Below, one piece after another: positions 34,271 to 43,863 of a stretch of 58,229 bases of DNA. A program made the translations under genes and the position numbers. The stretch comes from JAHDCJ01 sp039028895 (lineage in GTDB: Bacteria > Bacteroidota > Bacteroidia > Chitinophagales > Saprospiraceae). How positions within the stretch are numbered: the first letter of the stretch is position 1; each line of letters starts with the position of its first letter. The DNA lies in the NCBI GenBank assembly GCA_039028895.1, contig JBCCHF010000044.1, positions 1-58,229 on the forward strand, in the 5' to 3' direction. Under the pieces are notes generated by a model. It searched no databases. It saw nothing but the letters and a program-made list of their open reading frames with translations, and was not told the DNA's origin.

Positions 34271-35761
34271 TTATTTATCAATTTCTCTCTGCAATACCTC
34301 TCCGATTTGTTTAACCTTAAGGTTTTTGGCTACAATCTTTCTGTCAGAATCAAGGATATAGATCTCAGGTGTGTTATCTACATAATACTTTGCGTAGATG
34401 GCTTTATTGGTGGGATCATATACATGTGTGCCTGGCATACTGTAGGATTGCAAAAACTGACGCCATTCCTGATCATTAGTGTCAAGCGCAATAGTGAAAA
34501 TGTCAACTTGGTCTTGCCACTGATAGTAAAATCCCTTTAACTGAGGTGCTTCTTCCCGACAATGATCACAATCGGGGTTAAACATAAATACCACAACAAA
34601 GGGTTTCTTTGAGTCATAGATTGAGCGTGACACACCTTGCGGATCATTTGCCGTGACATTAGGTCCTTGTTTATTGAGCAGGCTGGACGCCATTTCACCT
34701 GCTCGCTTTTGAAGGGCATATACTTCAAGCGAATCTGCCCAGAATGCCCTTTCGTTGGTAAAATAATTTTGTACCATGAATACATGCACCGCTTCAGGGT
34801 CCATGAGTGTAGTTTTCTCAGGTTCATAATTAAGGGCGATCCAGTTTGAGAAAAACTTGAATGTTTCCGGACTGGCTAGAGACCTGTCGACTACATATTT
34901 GGCAGACTTGATAATTGAATCCTGATGCTGTGGCGTTAATTCGTTGATGTATCTCTTAAGTTTGTTGGCCAGAACAGGCGTGTAGAGCAAGCGTTCATCT
35001 GACAAGTCTACATTATCCCAGAACTGACTGCGGAACATGTAGATCTGGTGTTCTTTGTCAATGGTGCCATCTGGTAGTTTCTTTTCCACCAACTCCGGGT
35101 TTTGCCCGGCAAATTTAAACTTGGTATAAAACAGCTCAGGGTGTGCCTCAAAATCTGCTTTGAGTCCTGACTGACGCTCTTCGATCAGGGCATCACGTTG
35201 TGTTTTCAGATTATTATAGTTGAGTGATCCTTCCTGTAAAGCCTGCATCTGTTTGTTCAATGCATCAATTTGTGGTTGGCTTACCATCTGCTGATTCAGG
35301 TGTTTGAACAGGAGTTCATTATCCTTGCTTCCAGAAACCTGCATAGATTGGATGATTGACCCTGAGTTTGTTGTCATGGAGAACGTTTGATCTGAGTCGA
35401 TGATCATCTGGATAGATTCCTGGGTTGGCTGTAGCCAAACAAAGACAAAGCCTGATTTATAAGGTTCAGCTCTTTTAAATAGCATTCTTCCAGCTCCATC
35501 AATCTGGGCAGAGTCTATACCATATTGCTGGTCAGCAAAAATACCAACCAAATAGGCCTTTCCTCCTTGGAGTCCATTAACCTGAACATGAATCTCAGGA
35601 GATTCTGATGGCGGTCTGTTAGCTGAACTTGAAGTATTTATTGTATTTGATGGGGTGGTAACTGTGTTGCCAGTATTCCCTGTTTCAGCACTTCCCGGAT
35701 CAGAATTATTACAACCAAAAAGGGCTAAAAGAGAAAAAGCAAGAATAGTGATCAATCGCAT
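34271..35761 (-). CDS. TlpA-like thioredoxin-fold lipoprotein
   Basis: I choose the ATG at 35761, which starts a lipoprotein signal peptide with lipobox LFGC (Cys17); the frame itself opens at 35845. The 496-residue product has a Ser/Thr-rich linker, an N-terminal DUF4369-like beta domain (about 55-150), a helical middle of DUF5106 style, and a C-terminal thioredoxin fold (about 365-490) with active site C-D-H-C in NPDCDHCREEAP. It is probably a periplasmic thiol-disulfide reductant anchored in a membrane. It is followed by its own terminator. Confidence 0.85.
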   Translation of the reverse strand: MRLITILAFSLLALFGCNNSDPGSAETGNTGNTVTTPSNTINTSSSANRPPSESPEIHVQVNGLQGGKAYLVGIFADQQYGIDSAQIDGAGRMLFKRAEPYKSGFVFVWLQPTQESIQMIIDSDQTFSMTTNSGSIIQSMQVSGSKDNELLFKHLNQQMVSQPQIDALNKQMQALQEGSLNYNNLKTQRDALIEERQSGLKADFEAHPELFYTKFKFAGQNPELVEKKLPDGTIDKEHQIYMFRSQFWDNVDLSDERLLYTPVLANKLKRYINELTPQHQDSIIKSAKYVVDRSLASPETFKFFSNWIALNYEPEKTTLMDPEAVHVFMVQNYFTNERAFWADSLEVYALQKRAGEMASSLLNKQGPNVTANDPQGVSRSIYDSKKPFVVVFMFNPDCDHCREEAPQLKGFYYQWQDQVDIFTIALDTNDQEWRQFLQSYSMPGTHVYDPTNKAIYAKYYVDNTPEIYILDSDRKIVAKNLKVKQIGEVLQREIDK

Positions 35762-35842
35762 GGCTATTTCGAGTTTTGACCACGAATTTAAAGATTTTTT
35801 TCTCTGGTAGGTTAGCTTTTTAAAGATACTGATCGGTGGATA

Positions 35843-35872
35843 CAAAAAAAGCCCTCTAATTGATAGAGAGCT
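35843..35872 (-). terminator. Intrinsic terminator of the DUF4197 gene
   Basis: On the minus strand AGCTCTCT (35865-35872) pairs with AGAGGGCT (35850-35857, with one G-T pair), followed by seven T. It ends the DUF4197 transcript and overlaps the space before the TlpA-like gene. Confidence 0.8.
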
Positions 35873-35896
35873 TTAAGTGTTTCTTTAATTGGAAAA

Positions 35897-36622
35897 TTAA
35901 TTTCCAAATACTTTTTGCAGGATATCAGTAACCCTTGCTGCAGGATTTTCCCTAATTTCTTTTTCCTCTTTCGCTATTTGTACGAACAAACCATCAATGG
36001 CTTTTTCTGTGACGAAAGCTTCGAGGTCAGGATTGACTTTTTTGATAAATGGAATCTTGTTGTAGGCTGTAAAAACAGCATTCCAGTGTTTAGTGGCATT
36101 GACCTTATCAAGTGAGGACTTGATCACGGGTTGAAATTTTTCCGTAAGGGGATTCCTTGTTTGTCGGTCAAGGTATTGAGTAGCGGCATCTTCTTCGCCC
36201 CCTAATATAGCAAGGGCATCCTCAATAGTCAGATTTTTAATGGCTGTTACAAAGAGATCCAGCGCACCTGAAGCGGCATCCTCAGCTGCCCTGTTCATAG
36301 CTTCTATGGCATCATCCACCAACTTGTCCTGGCCGATGGCCCGAAGTTTTGATTCAACGGCCTTAGCCTCATCGGGCATCAGGATTTTAATTATAGGGTC
36401 CTTGAAGTAGCCATCAGGCTTTGAAACCGTTTCCACACCTTTTTTAATACCTATGGTAAGCGCTTCTTTCAGGCCCATTGCCGCATCGTCTTGAGTAAGC
36501 TCTGATGTATTGCTGATGGGTAGTTCTTTTTCAACCTCTTTTTTAATTTTTTGAAAGAGTTGCGCTTGCGCGAATGAATAAGAAAATATGGCGATAAGTG
36601 TTAGAATAGTAGTTCTATACAT
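35897..36622 (-). CDS. Secreted DUF4197 protein
   Basis: The start is placed at the ATG at 36622, which begins a signal peptide (MYRTTILTLIAIFSYSFAQA); the frame extends upstream to 36667 without such a signal. The 241-residue protein is almost entirely helical and carries the DUF4197 hallmarks GLKEALTIGIKKGVETVSK, GYFKDPIIKI and RNPLTEKFQPVI. The family is periplasmic or outer-membrane located and its function is unknown. It stands alone between two terminated units. Confidence 0.88.
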   Translation of the reverse strand: MYRTTILTLIAIFSYSFAQAQLFQKIKKEVEKELPISNTSELTQDDAAMGLKEALTIGIKKGVETVSKPDGYFKDPIIKILMPDEAKAVESKLRAIGQDKLVDDAIEAMNRAAEDAASGALDLFVTAIKNLTIEDALAILGGEEDAATQYLDRQTRNPLTEKFQPVIKSSLDKVNATKHWNAVFTAYNKIPFIKKVNPDLEAFVTEKAIDGLFVQIAKEEKEIRENPAARVTDILQKVFGN

Positions 36623-36744
36623 TGGATAAATTTTTTTTAGTAATAATTCCAATGTGTTTATGAGCAATAACTATACCGACTGTTGTAAAGTAATTTGATT
36701 GGGGCCCGATAGGAATAGGTTCTCTAATGACCCCAATCAAATAT

Positions 36745-36840
36745 TTATTCATGTTTCAGAGCACGAACCGGATCAGAAACTGAAGCCAGATAAGCCAGGT
36801 GACTGACGGTATCAAGTGCTATGATCAAAGCGCCTGAAGG
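36745..36840 (-). pseudogene. C-terminal remnant of an FtsX/MacB-type permease
   Basis: About 31 codons remain between an in-frame TAA at 36841-36843 and a TAA at 36745-36747. The peptide reads as a hydrophobic helix ending SDPVRALKHE, the same form as the end of Bacteroidota FtsX/MacB permeases (a helix followed by NPV.(S/A)LR.E). No start or body of the gene is present. It looks like the scar of a deletion. Confidence 0.6.
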
Positions 36841-36855
36841 TTAAGTGGCCTTTTG

Positions 36856-39027
36856 TCACTGAAGAGTTAGCTTAATAGTTTGTGAGCCTTTATTGGTAAT
36901 AAAATTCAGGAAATAAATACCAGGAGCCAACTGATTGCCTTGGCTATCTGTTCCATCCCATGTAAGATTCAGCCTCCCTTGCTGGACCAATTCATAAACT
37001 TCTTGATGGGCCAATATTTTTCCCGATACATCGGTAATTACCAGGTCAAGTTGGGTTAAGTCGTTCCGTCTTCCAAAGTCAATTTCAATTTTACAAATAT
37101 CTACAAACGGGTTAGGATAAGCAGAAATGCTGAAATCGACTGATCTTTCATCAGGCGAGATTACACTTACGGTACCACCTCCATTTCCGGCTTCAAGGCA
37201 AATCGGACACGGTTCACCACCATTAATCAGATCCAGCGCAAGGAATGCGGTATAGTCTGAAAGCACTCTTTCATTGATGCTGATGTCAATGATATCTGCT
37301 ATGTCTGCAGATGATGAGACCTCATCCTCCAAGAAGTTGAGGTAATTACCAACCCACATTTCTCTGCTAAGCGTATCCCCAAAATGAATCTGGTGCTGGC
37401 CTTCATCCACCTCGAGGCTTTGGAAAATAATATTGCCATCTGAAACACTTGTAAAATCAATATGGAAAGGGTAATCACCCGAAAACTTTCCTACCTGAAT
37501 AATGGGTTCGTCAGGTTTTACAGATTGCCCAAGGTAGGTTTGGTTGAAGACATTATAGGTAAACCCATTTTCCATATCCGTAAATATATTATTGACAATA
37601 TCCGTCTCTTGAGTTGTGAAAACAATAGATTCCATATTAGTCGAAAAGAATGGATGTCCATTTGCAGGACTAAGGAATTCTCCAGTAGTCATGGCAGCCA
37701 GATTGTCGTAAAAATTGTAGTTGGAAGGTGCAGCCCCAGAGTTGCTGCCATTGCTCCAAGTAATGTAGTTAGTACTTTGATAGTCAATTATATTAGTTGG
37801 GATAGCTATGCCATTAATTTCAGCCGCTATCTGCCCCAGGTTTGGTATCCAATCTGTGTAACTAATGTCATCTGAACTGGATAATAACAGCAATTCTCCA
37901 TCACCACCATTATCCTGAATGAAATTGATGCCATCAGATAGTAAATCCATAACCGAGGAATAGTCCTGAATATGGTCGTTTGCCCAAAATTCAGTCATGG
38001 CAGAAGCATCTGGCACCGTTAGCCAGTTATCCGATAAAGCCATTACACCATTAGGTGTTGAAAACAGCATATTGAACATATCACCTTGTTCGAAGTCGTC
38101 GAGAATGTGCTGTCTTGTAAGTTCAAAAATTTGAGTTGAAGTAAATGCGGTGTTAGCGTCTTCATGGTCAAAAAGGAACAAAATCTTTTTACCATCAATC
38201 CAATCGTCAGGATAGTCGGGGAAAAAGATCAACTGAAAGAATTTGTCATCTCCTTCTTCATAGGCAGATAGAAATAAGTTATCATCATTGAGCGGGGCGT
38301 CAGTAAGAAATTTGATCTCATTGGAAAGGTCAGGGTTCGCCAACTCGGCATATAGAATGTTCCCAAATCCTGGATCATAATAGGTGACAAAATTGGAAAT
38401 GGTTTCATGAGATATTCTTGGATTGGTCCAAAATGGGTCTGGTACAGTGTAAATGTCAATAGTCTCAACAGGCAGAATAGAGGTGTTTAATAATTCGACA
38501 GGTAGCAGAGCACTGACCTCCGTCTCTTCCCATTTTGCAGGAACCAAATAGGTAATTTTAAATTTTCTGAAATGATCAGTAGCCAAAGGGTAGATCCTGA
38601 TGAGGTATTCGTTTTCACCAACCTCATAAAGAAGGGAAGGGTCTTGTTGCTCGACCAAAACAATATCATCATAAATAGTTGAGGCTTCCCAATATTCCAG
38701 GATGTCTGCTTTTACAATGGTGGTATCATCTTCCATCCATAACCATGAGTCATGCACAATTGAGCCTTCAGGTAAACTGAAATGCAACATAATCTCCAAT
38801 TGGTGCCATGAAGAGAAAAAACCTTGTGGTGGAGCTACCTGAAGAATCATACCGACCTCCATATATGCTCCTTTTGGTTCGATCATAAAACTGGCTTCTT
38901 CGATAATTCCACCAGACTCCCCGGCCCACCAAACATTTGGATCGTGGATGTAGAGAGAGTTTTGTGCGTTGATAATCAGTGTGTTAAGAAATAGGAGGGT
39001 GGTCAGAGTAAAAATTAAATTTCTCAT
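36856..39027 (-). CDS. VIT-domain surface protein with T9SS tail
   Basis: The 723-residue protein has a signal peptide (1-21), a VIT-like domain (about 45-175, with HFSLPEGSIVHDSWLWMEDD), a von Willebrand A-like region (about 270-430) and a type A T9SS domain from about 635 (AYPNPFVDICKIEI). The metal site of a normal vWA (DxSxS) is not present; the corresponding stretch is LFDHEDAN. A CPIC motif occurs near 610. It is probably a surface protein for adhesion or assembly. The nearest gene upstream is divergent. Confidence 0.78.
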   Translation of the reverse strand: MRNLIFTLTTLLFLNTLIINAQNSLYIHDPNVWWAGESGGIIEEASFMIEPKGAYMEVGMILQVAPPQGFFSSWHQLEIMLHFSLPEGSIVHDSWLWMEDDTTIVKADILEYWEASTIYDDIVLVEQQDPSLLYEVGENEYLIRIYPLATDHFRKFKITYLVPAKWEETEVSALLPVELLNTSILPVETIDIYTVPDPFWTNPRISHETISNFVTYYDPGFGNILYAELANPDLSNEIKFLTDAPLNDDNLFLSAYEEGDDKFFQLIFFPDYPDDWIDGKKILFLFDHEDANTAFTSTQIFELTRQHILDDFEQGDMFNMLFSTPNGVMALSDNWLTVPDASAMTEFWANDHIQDYSSVMDLLSDGINFIQDNGGDGELLLLSSSDDISYTDWIPNLGQIAAEINGIAIPTNIIDYQSTNYITWSNGSNSGAAPSNYNFYDNLAAMTTGEFLSPANGHPFFSTNMESIVFTTQETDIVNNIFTDMENGFTYNVFNQTYLGQSVKPDEPIIQVGKFSGDYPFHIDFTSVSDGNIIFQSLEVDEGQHQIHFGDTLSREMWVGNYLNFLEDEVSSSADIADIIDISINERVLSDYTAFLALDLINGGEPCPICLEAGNGGGTVSVISPDERSVDFSISAYPNPFVDICKIEIDFGRRNDLTQLDLVITDVSGKILAHQEVYELVQQGRLNLTWDGTDSQGNQLAPGIYFLNFITNKGSQTIKLTLQ

Positions 39028-39320
39028 AGTGCAGCATATTTTTTTAAAAAATCCAATAATCCGGACAATAGGGGGGGCAGTACGCCTTTGCGTTGGAATG
39101 GAGGGATTTAAACTGAAAAAAATCGCTGGGGGAAATTGCGAAATGAGGGGTAGTGTTCTGTTATATGGACACAGAAAAATTAGAGATACCCTTATTGTCA
39201 GTTTTCAGAAAAGCAATTTGCCATTCAATATCAAATAATTACCGTTTATCAATTTAACCTGTATTTGGTTGTGCGTCTTACATATTTACTTTACTTTAAT
39301 TCAAAATAAATCATATTGAG

Positions 39321-40340
39321 ATGAAAGGAATAAAAAGCCCTGGTGTTTTATCGAAGATGGGTCCGGGCGATTATAAAAAAAGGCTGAAAGTAGCCCTCGA
39401 GGCATTTCAAAAAGAATATGGAGCCGCTATGGGCGCTGGCAAGCAGCCAGAAGTCAAGAGTTTTGCCATTTTCCCTGAATTTGAATTAGATGAGGGAGAA
39501 AAGGCACAGGTCATAATTTTAGGTTTAAATTCCAAGTGGGTGCGATACCTTAAAGAAGTTAGAGGGAAAAAGGGTAGTTGTGCGTCTGGTATCGTTACAA
39601 TAGCAAGTAAGGCTTTGTATTTTGATATCAAAAAACGCATCAGGTTTACAGATACGGAAATTGAAAGAAACAACACAAAAGATGGCTACAAGAAAATTTT
39701 CAAGGCTTATGATCTTGAATTTGAGTTGGGGGAATCATTTGCAAAAGCGTCGGTGGAGGTAGATTCGGATGTTATATCAACCATTGCTGCGGGCCCATTG
39801 AAAACCATGGTTGAAAACTACCGGGTCATAGATAAAGATGACGAAGTTGAGCTTATCAAAGCTATTGAAAGAATCAAAGAAGGCATTGATGAATGGAAAT
39901 CCGCCAATTCCTCAATGTCATCTGAGCAGGAAAAAGCTTTAGAAAAGTTGGTCTACTCCCTGGATGCTGATTATAAAGAGGCAGAGGATAATATGGTCAT
40001 GGAAATTTACGAAGACTTTGAAACCTACATGGAAGAAAGATCTTCAATAACTTCTTTCGAAGAAATTGAGTCAGAGCTAAAAGAAATGAGAACGTTGTTC
40101 GAAACCTGGAAAGCAGTGACCAAAAATCAGGGTATAAAAAATAACAAAAAGCGGATGGAAACGCTTTTCGGGAAAGTAAAAACCGAATTGGCTACCTATA
40201 AGTCTGTTAAGGAAAAAGCTAACAAACTGAAAGACTTGATTGAAGAATATGATAATCTTACTGATGAAACGAGTTCTGAAAGTGCATTGATTGTTTCACA
40301 AATCAAGGTGCTTAGGAAAGAACTTGATATGAATCTGTAA
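39321..40340 (+). CDS. Unrecognised cytosolic protein with long coiled coil
   Basis: The 339-residue product has no signal peptide or membrane segment. Residues 1-170 look globular and contain LNSKWVRYLKEVRGKKGSC and SKALYFDIKKRIRF; residues 175-335 are charged helices with coiled-coil character (EDFETYMEERSSITSFEEIE). I do not recognise a family. The next gene starts 24 bp downstream and the two probably form an operon bounded on both sides by convergent or divergent genes. Confidence 0.7.
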   Translation: MKGIKSPGVLSKMGPGDYKKRLKVALEAFQKEYGAAMGAGKQPEVKSFAIFPEFELDEGEKAQVIILGLNSKWVRYLKEVRGKKGSCASGIVTIASKALYFDIKKRIRFTDTEIERNNTKDGYKKIFKAYDLEFELGESFAKASVEVDSDVISTIAAGPLKTMVENYRVIDKDDEVELIKAIERIKEGIDEWKSANSSMSSEQEKALEKLVYSLDADYKEAEDNMVMEIYEDFETYMEERSSITSFEEIESELKEMRTLFETWKAVTKNQGIKNNKKRMETLFGKVKTELATYKSVKEKANKLKDLIEEYDNLTDETSSESALIVSQIKVLRKELDMNL

Positions 40341-40364
40341 CATTTTTACAAAAAATTAAATCTC

Positions 40365-41450
40365 ATGATGCAATTTGAAGGGGTATTAAAAAACCTCGAT
40401 GAGAAAAGTAAGGAAATAGTTTCCAAAAAAGATGATAAAAAGGAAACCGTCGAAACAAAAAAAACAAAATGGACGATAACCCTTGATTCTGCCAGTAAAA
40501 AATTGAATGTTAAGGCAGGGGTCAAAAAAATTATTGCCAAAATTACTTCAGATCCCGAATCTAAATTAACGCCAGAGATTCTATGGGAAGTCAGCGATAC
40601 AGCCATCGTTTCAATGAATAAAACTACAGGTACAGAGCTGACTGTCAAGGCTTTAAAGAACGGGGAAGTAAAAGTGATCGGAACCTTACAAGTAGAGGGT
40701 ACACCTAGTGGTTCATTTGATATTAGGGTATCCAACCAACCTAAACTAATCACGCTGAAAGATTCGGAAGTTGCATTTTCAATGGACAGTGGAAAAAAAA
40801 TAAAGGTTTATAATTTATGCACTGCACTAAAACTTCCAAAGAGAAAACCGACTAACAGTTCGGAAGTTGCCATCTTATTTTGGCCATATAACGGACTTAC
40901 ATGGGAAATGTGGCGGTATTACAACAGAAAATATTCCCAAAATGAAAAAATAGCTTTTAGTTACCGTGATCTCAAGGAAGAAGTTACAGAACTACAAGTA
41001 TTGTCCATAGAAAAGAGTAAAGCAATAGGTGCGGCTATTTTTAAAGATTTTAACTCAACTGTTAAAGTTAATCAACATCTTGCAGTCCAAATTAGTAAAA
41101 GAGAATTGAAGACGATCCACCTAATGTATCACCATAATTATAAGGGCATTAAATATGCTATTAACGTTCATGCACATGTGAAATACCAAAAGAAACCAAC
41201 TAACTTTAAAGGGACAGTTAAAGACTGGAAAAAACAGAGCATTAAGAATAACAAAGTGGCTTTTGGGAAAGGCAACTGTTTTATATCAGGGATTGCAGGT
41301 TTTGATATAGATACTCCAATGAAATATGTCAACCATATTAGCAAAAGTTTAATGAATAATGCAAGTAACAGAAAAAATATTGCTGATGAAAAGGGGTTAG
41401 GAGATATATCTTTATTTGCCACTGCTAAAAAGCAGCCAAAGAAACTATAA
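40365..41450 (+). CDS. Unrecognised Ig-like domain protein, no secretion signal
   Basis: The 361-residue protein is Lys-rich. After a charged start (1-35), residues about 36-127 form a bacterial Ig-like (BIG2-style) domain (ILWEVSDTAIVSM, then VKALKNGEVKVIG). The rest (130-361) is a domain I do not know, with VAILFWPYNGLTWEMWRYYN and HLMYHHNYKGIKYAINVHAHV. Ig-like domains are normally exported, yet no signal peptide is visible, so export by a contractile or other leaderless system, or a cytosolic role, is possible. It pairs with the gene at 39321. Confidence 0.7.
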   Translation: MMQFEGVLKNLDEKSKEIVSKKDDKKETVETKKTKWTITLDSASKKLNVKAGVKKIIAKITSDPESKLTPEILWEVSDTAIVSMNKTTGTELTVKALKNGEVKVIGTLQVEGTPSGSFDIRVSNQPKLITLKDSEVAFSMDSGKKIKVYNLCTALKLPKRKPTNSSEVAILFWPYNGLTWEMWRYYNRKYSQNEKIAFSYRDLKEEVTELQVLSIEKSKAIGAAIFKDFNSTVKVNQHLAVQISKRELKTIHLMYHHNYKGIKYAINVHAHVKYQKKPTNFKGTVKDWKKQSIKNNKVAFGKGNCFISGIAGFDIDTPMKYVNHISKSLMNNASNRKNIADEKGLGDISLFATAKKQPKKL

Positions 41451-41462
41451 ATCAATAGGATT

Positions 41463-42989
41463 TTAGCCTGAGATTCTGAAGACCCTTTCAAAGTAACCAG
41501 ACAACTCGTCAATAACCAGGTCTTTATTTTCCGCCAATTCAATTCCGGAAAGGATTCTGGCTAATCGTTTTTTGTATTCCAGCTGCATTTGTCTTGCAAT
41601 CTGGATACGCTGAGCCTGTGGCGAGCCGGCACCATGCATACTTTCTGTCAGGTAACCTACAGCATTGCGGCCGAGGGTCATATTTTCTATTAACCGGAGT
41701 ATCCTGACTCGGTCTTCAGTTGTTCCGTCAGCTCGGCCCTTAAGGTATTTTTTGAGTAAATTGCCAATCTCCGGATGATTCAAATCCTTTTCGGAAGGAA
41801 GGGTAGCAACCAGTCCCCCTGCCAGATCCTGTGCCAAACGACCAATCTCATAGGGCATTTTTGTAACATGATGTTTGCAGACATTGGCGAGCATATCATC
41901 ACAGATGTAACAACCAGACTTTGTAGCGTGGCCCTGGTAAGATGCAGCAATACCAGTACCGTAGATGGTCTCGTTGAGATGGGTCATCTGGACCAACTTG
42001 TCTTTGATATGTGAAGCTTTCGGAACACCGTTCATATCAGCAATTTCTGCGGCGGCACCAATCAACACATCACCTACACCTGATTTGCAGACATAACTTC
42101 TGCGATGGTAGGTCGTAAATCTTTCAACAAGCATGGCCGCAAAATTGTATTCACCATCCATGAACATGTATTCGTTGGGAATAAACACATTTTCAAAAAT
42201 GACCATAGCTTCCTGTCCGCCGTAATTGATATTACCCGTGTCGATGTTGCCACCCTCCATGCTCCTTGTGTCACACGACTGGCGACCATAGATATAAGTT
42301 ATACCTTTAGCCTCAACAGGTACAGCGCCGACAATGGCATATTCATGATCACCTTCGCCAAGCCGCATCGTTGGCATTACGATCATCCAGTGTGAATTGA
42401 TACAGCCGGTTTGGTGAGCTTTGGCTCCAGTGATATAAACGCCGTCTTCAGTACGTTTGGTGATGTGAACAAACATATCCTTATCGGCTTGCTGATGAGG
42501 CGGTAAACTTCGGTCTCCTTTGACATCAGTCATGGCCCCGCCAACAACATAATTGCCTTCGTGCATTTTGGTAAGGAAAGATCTCAGCCTTTGATGATAA
42601 AGGGTTTGGTACTTTTCATCCATCTCAAAGGTGACCGAATAAAGTGCATTAAATGCATCCATACCCACACAACGCTGAAAGCAGGTTCCTGTGAGTTGTC
42701 CGAGTTTCCTTTGCATTTTATTCTGGAGAACCAGGTCATCAACACTTGTACAAACATGCAAAAACCGACTGACCATTTCACCAGTGAAAGGAGATTTAAC
42801 TGCTGCTAACTCTGGAACAGCAGACGCTAAATCGTATGTCCTGGCCAGAGCATTGATGGAAGGCCGGATCATTGGGTGGTCAACTGGCTCTTCAACTAAT
42901 TCGCCGAATAGCCACACTTTCAATCCTCGATTCCGTAAGGAGTTGATGTAATCTTCTCCTGTTACAAGTTTTTTGATCTTTGTTTGCAT
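41463..42989 (-). CDS. 4-hydroxybutyryl-CoA dehydratase / HpaB family enzyme
   Basis: The 508-residue protein belongs to the 4-hydroxyphenylacetate 3-hydroxylase/4-hydroxybutyryl-CoA dehydratase family (flavin, acyl-CoA dehydrogenase fold). It has C103-x3-C107 and H295-x5-C301, matching the four [4Fe-4S] ligands of the dehydratase branch rather than a monooxygenase; GDRSLPPHQQ and SGVGDVLIGAAAE are also dehydratase-like. It would dehydrate 4-hydroxyacyl-CoA or shift a beta,gamma double bond. It is last in the seven-gene leftward enzyme set. As I recall the Clostridium enzyme, its His and last Cys are one residue farther apart. Confidence 0.82.
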   Translation of the reverse strand: MQTKIKKLVTGEDYINSLRNRGLKVWLFGELVEEPVDHPMIRPSINALARTYDLASAVPELAAVKSPFTGEMVSRFLHVCTSVDDLVLQNKMQRKLGQLTGTCFQRCVGMDAFNALYSVTFEMDEKYQTLYHQRLRSFLTKMHEGNYVVGGAMTDVKGDRSLPPHQQADKDMFVHITKRTEDGVYITGAKAHQTGCINSHWMIVMPTMRLGEGDHEYAIVGAVPVEAKGITYIYGRQSCDTRSMEGGNIDTGNINYGGQEAMVIFENVFIPNEYMFMDGEYNFAAMLVERFTTYHRRSYVCKSGVGDVLIGAAAEIADMNGVPKASHIKDKLVQMTHLNETIYGTGIAASYQGHATKSGCYICDDMLANVCKHHVTKMPYEIGRLAQDLAGGLVATLPSEKDLNHPEIGNLLKKYLKGRADGTTEDRVRILRLIENMTLGRNAVGYLTESMHGAGSPQAQRIQIARQMQLEYKKRLARILSGIELAENKDLVIDELSGYFERVFRISG

Positions 42990-43059
42990 GGTGGTTGATG
43001 GTTGATCGTTGACAATTGATGGTTTCGGCTAATTGTCAACCACAACCGTCAACGCAAAA

Positions 43060-43842
43060 TTACTTACCAATATACTTTGGCACCCTTTTCTGGATAAAGG
43101 CGGCAACGCCTTCTTTATGGTCGTGGCTCGAAAAGGCAGCAACCTGTTGATGGGCTTCAAAAGCAATGGTGGACTCGAGATCGTTATTGAGTGCAAATTG
43201 CATATCCAATTTGGTAATGCCAATGGCTAAAGTGGGTCTTTTCGCAAGAGCAGTCGCCCAATCAATAGCGGTGCTCAAGATCCTGTCATTATTAACAAGT
43301 TTGTTACATAAACCCAGTTCGCTACACGTTTCACCATCTATTTTTTTTCCTTCAATGGCATACTCCAGCGCTTTGCTATAACCGATCTGGCGGGCCAAAA
43401 GCCAACTTCCTCCACCGTCAGGACCAAGTCCTACATTAATAAACGCAAACAAAATCCCTGAACGTTCAGACATCACGCGAAAATCACAGGCCAAAGCCAA
43501 AGAGGCACCAACACCTGCACCAGTGCCGTTGACAGCAGCAATTACTGGTTTAGGCATGGTGGTGATTTTTTGCATTAATGGTTGGTAATTATTGATCAGG
43601 TAGTCGCGGCCCTCTTCCGGAGATACCATCCCAAACTCGGCCATATCAGCTCCTGCACAAAATCCCTTTCCAGCTCCTGTTATTACAACAGCTCTGATGT
43701 CATCATTGTCTTTAACATGATCCAAAACTTCAAGTAATTCCTTTACCAGGACAGTATTTGCGGCATTATATCTATCTGGCCGGTTGAGCGTTATCACCCC
43801 CACCTGGCCTTTCTTTTCAAAAAGAACAGTATTGTTTTCCAT
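43060..43842 (-). CDS. Crotonase-family isomerase, PaaG-like
   Basis: The 260-residue protein has the crotonase fold with GKGFCAGADMAEF and GAGVGASLALACDF for CoA binding and the oxyanion hole. The two catalytic Glu of enoyl-CoA hydratase are absent; the region VGLGPDGGGSWLL instead matches PaaG-type isomerases, whose Asp is catalytic. It probably moves a double bond or opens a ring on a CoA ester. It lies between the MaoC hydratase and the dehydratase-family gene. Confidence 0.82.
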   Translation of the reverse strand: MENNTVLFEKKGQVGVITLNRPDRYNAANTVLVKELLEVLDHVKDNDDIRAVVITGAGKGFCAGADMAEFGMVSPEEGRDYLINNYQPLMQKITTMPKPVIAAVNGTGAGVGASLALACDFRVMSERSGILFAFINVGLGPDGGGSWLLARQIGYSKALEYAIEGKKIDGETCSELGLCNKLVNNDRILSTAIDWATALAKRPTLAIGITKLDMQFALNNDLESTIAFEAHQQVAAFSSHDHKEGVAAFIQKRVPKYIGK

Positions 43843-43863
43843 AATTTATTTTGGTTTCAAGAT

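Noticed and set aside
38969..39238. 89-codon plus-strand frame
   Set aside because: It begins inside the VIT gene's signal-peptide region on the other strand and has no protein features.
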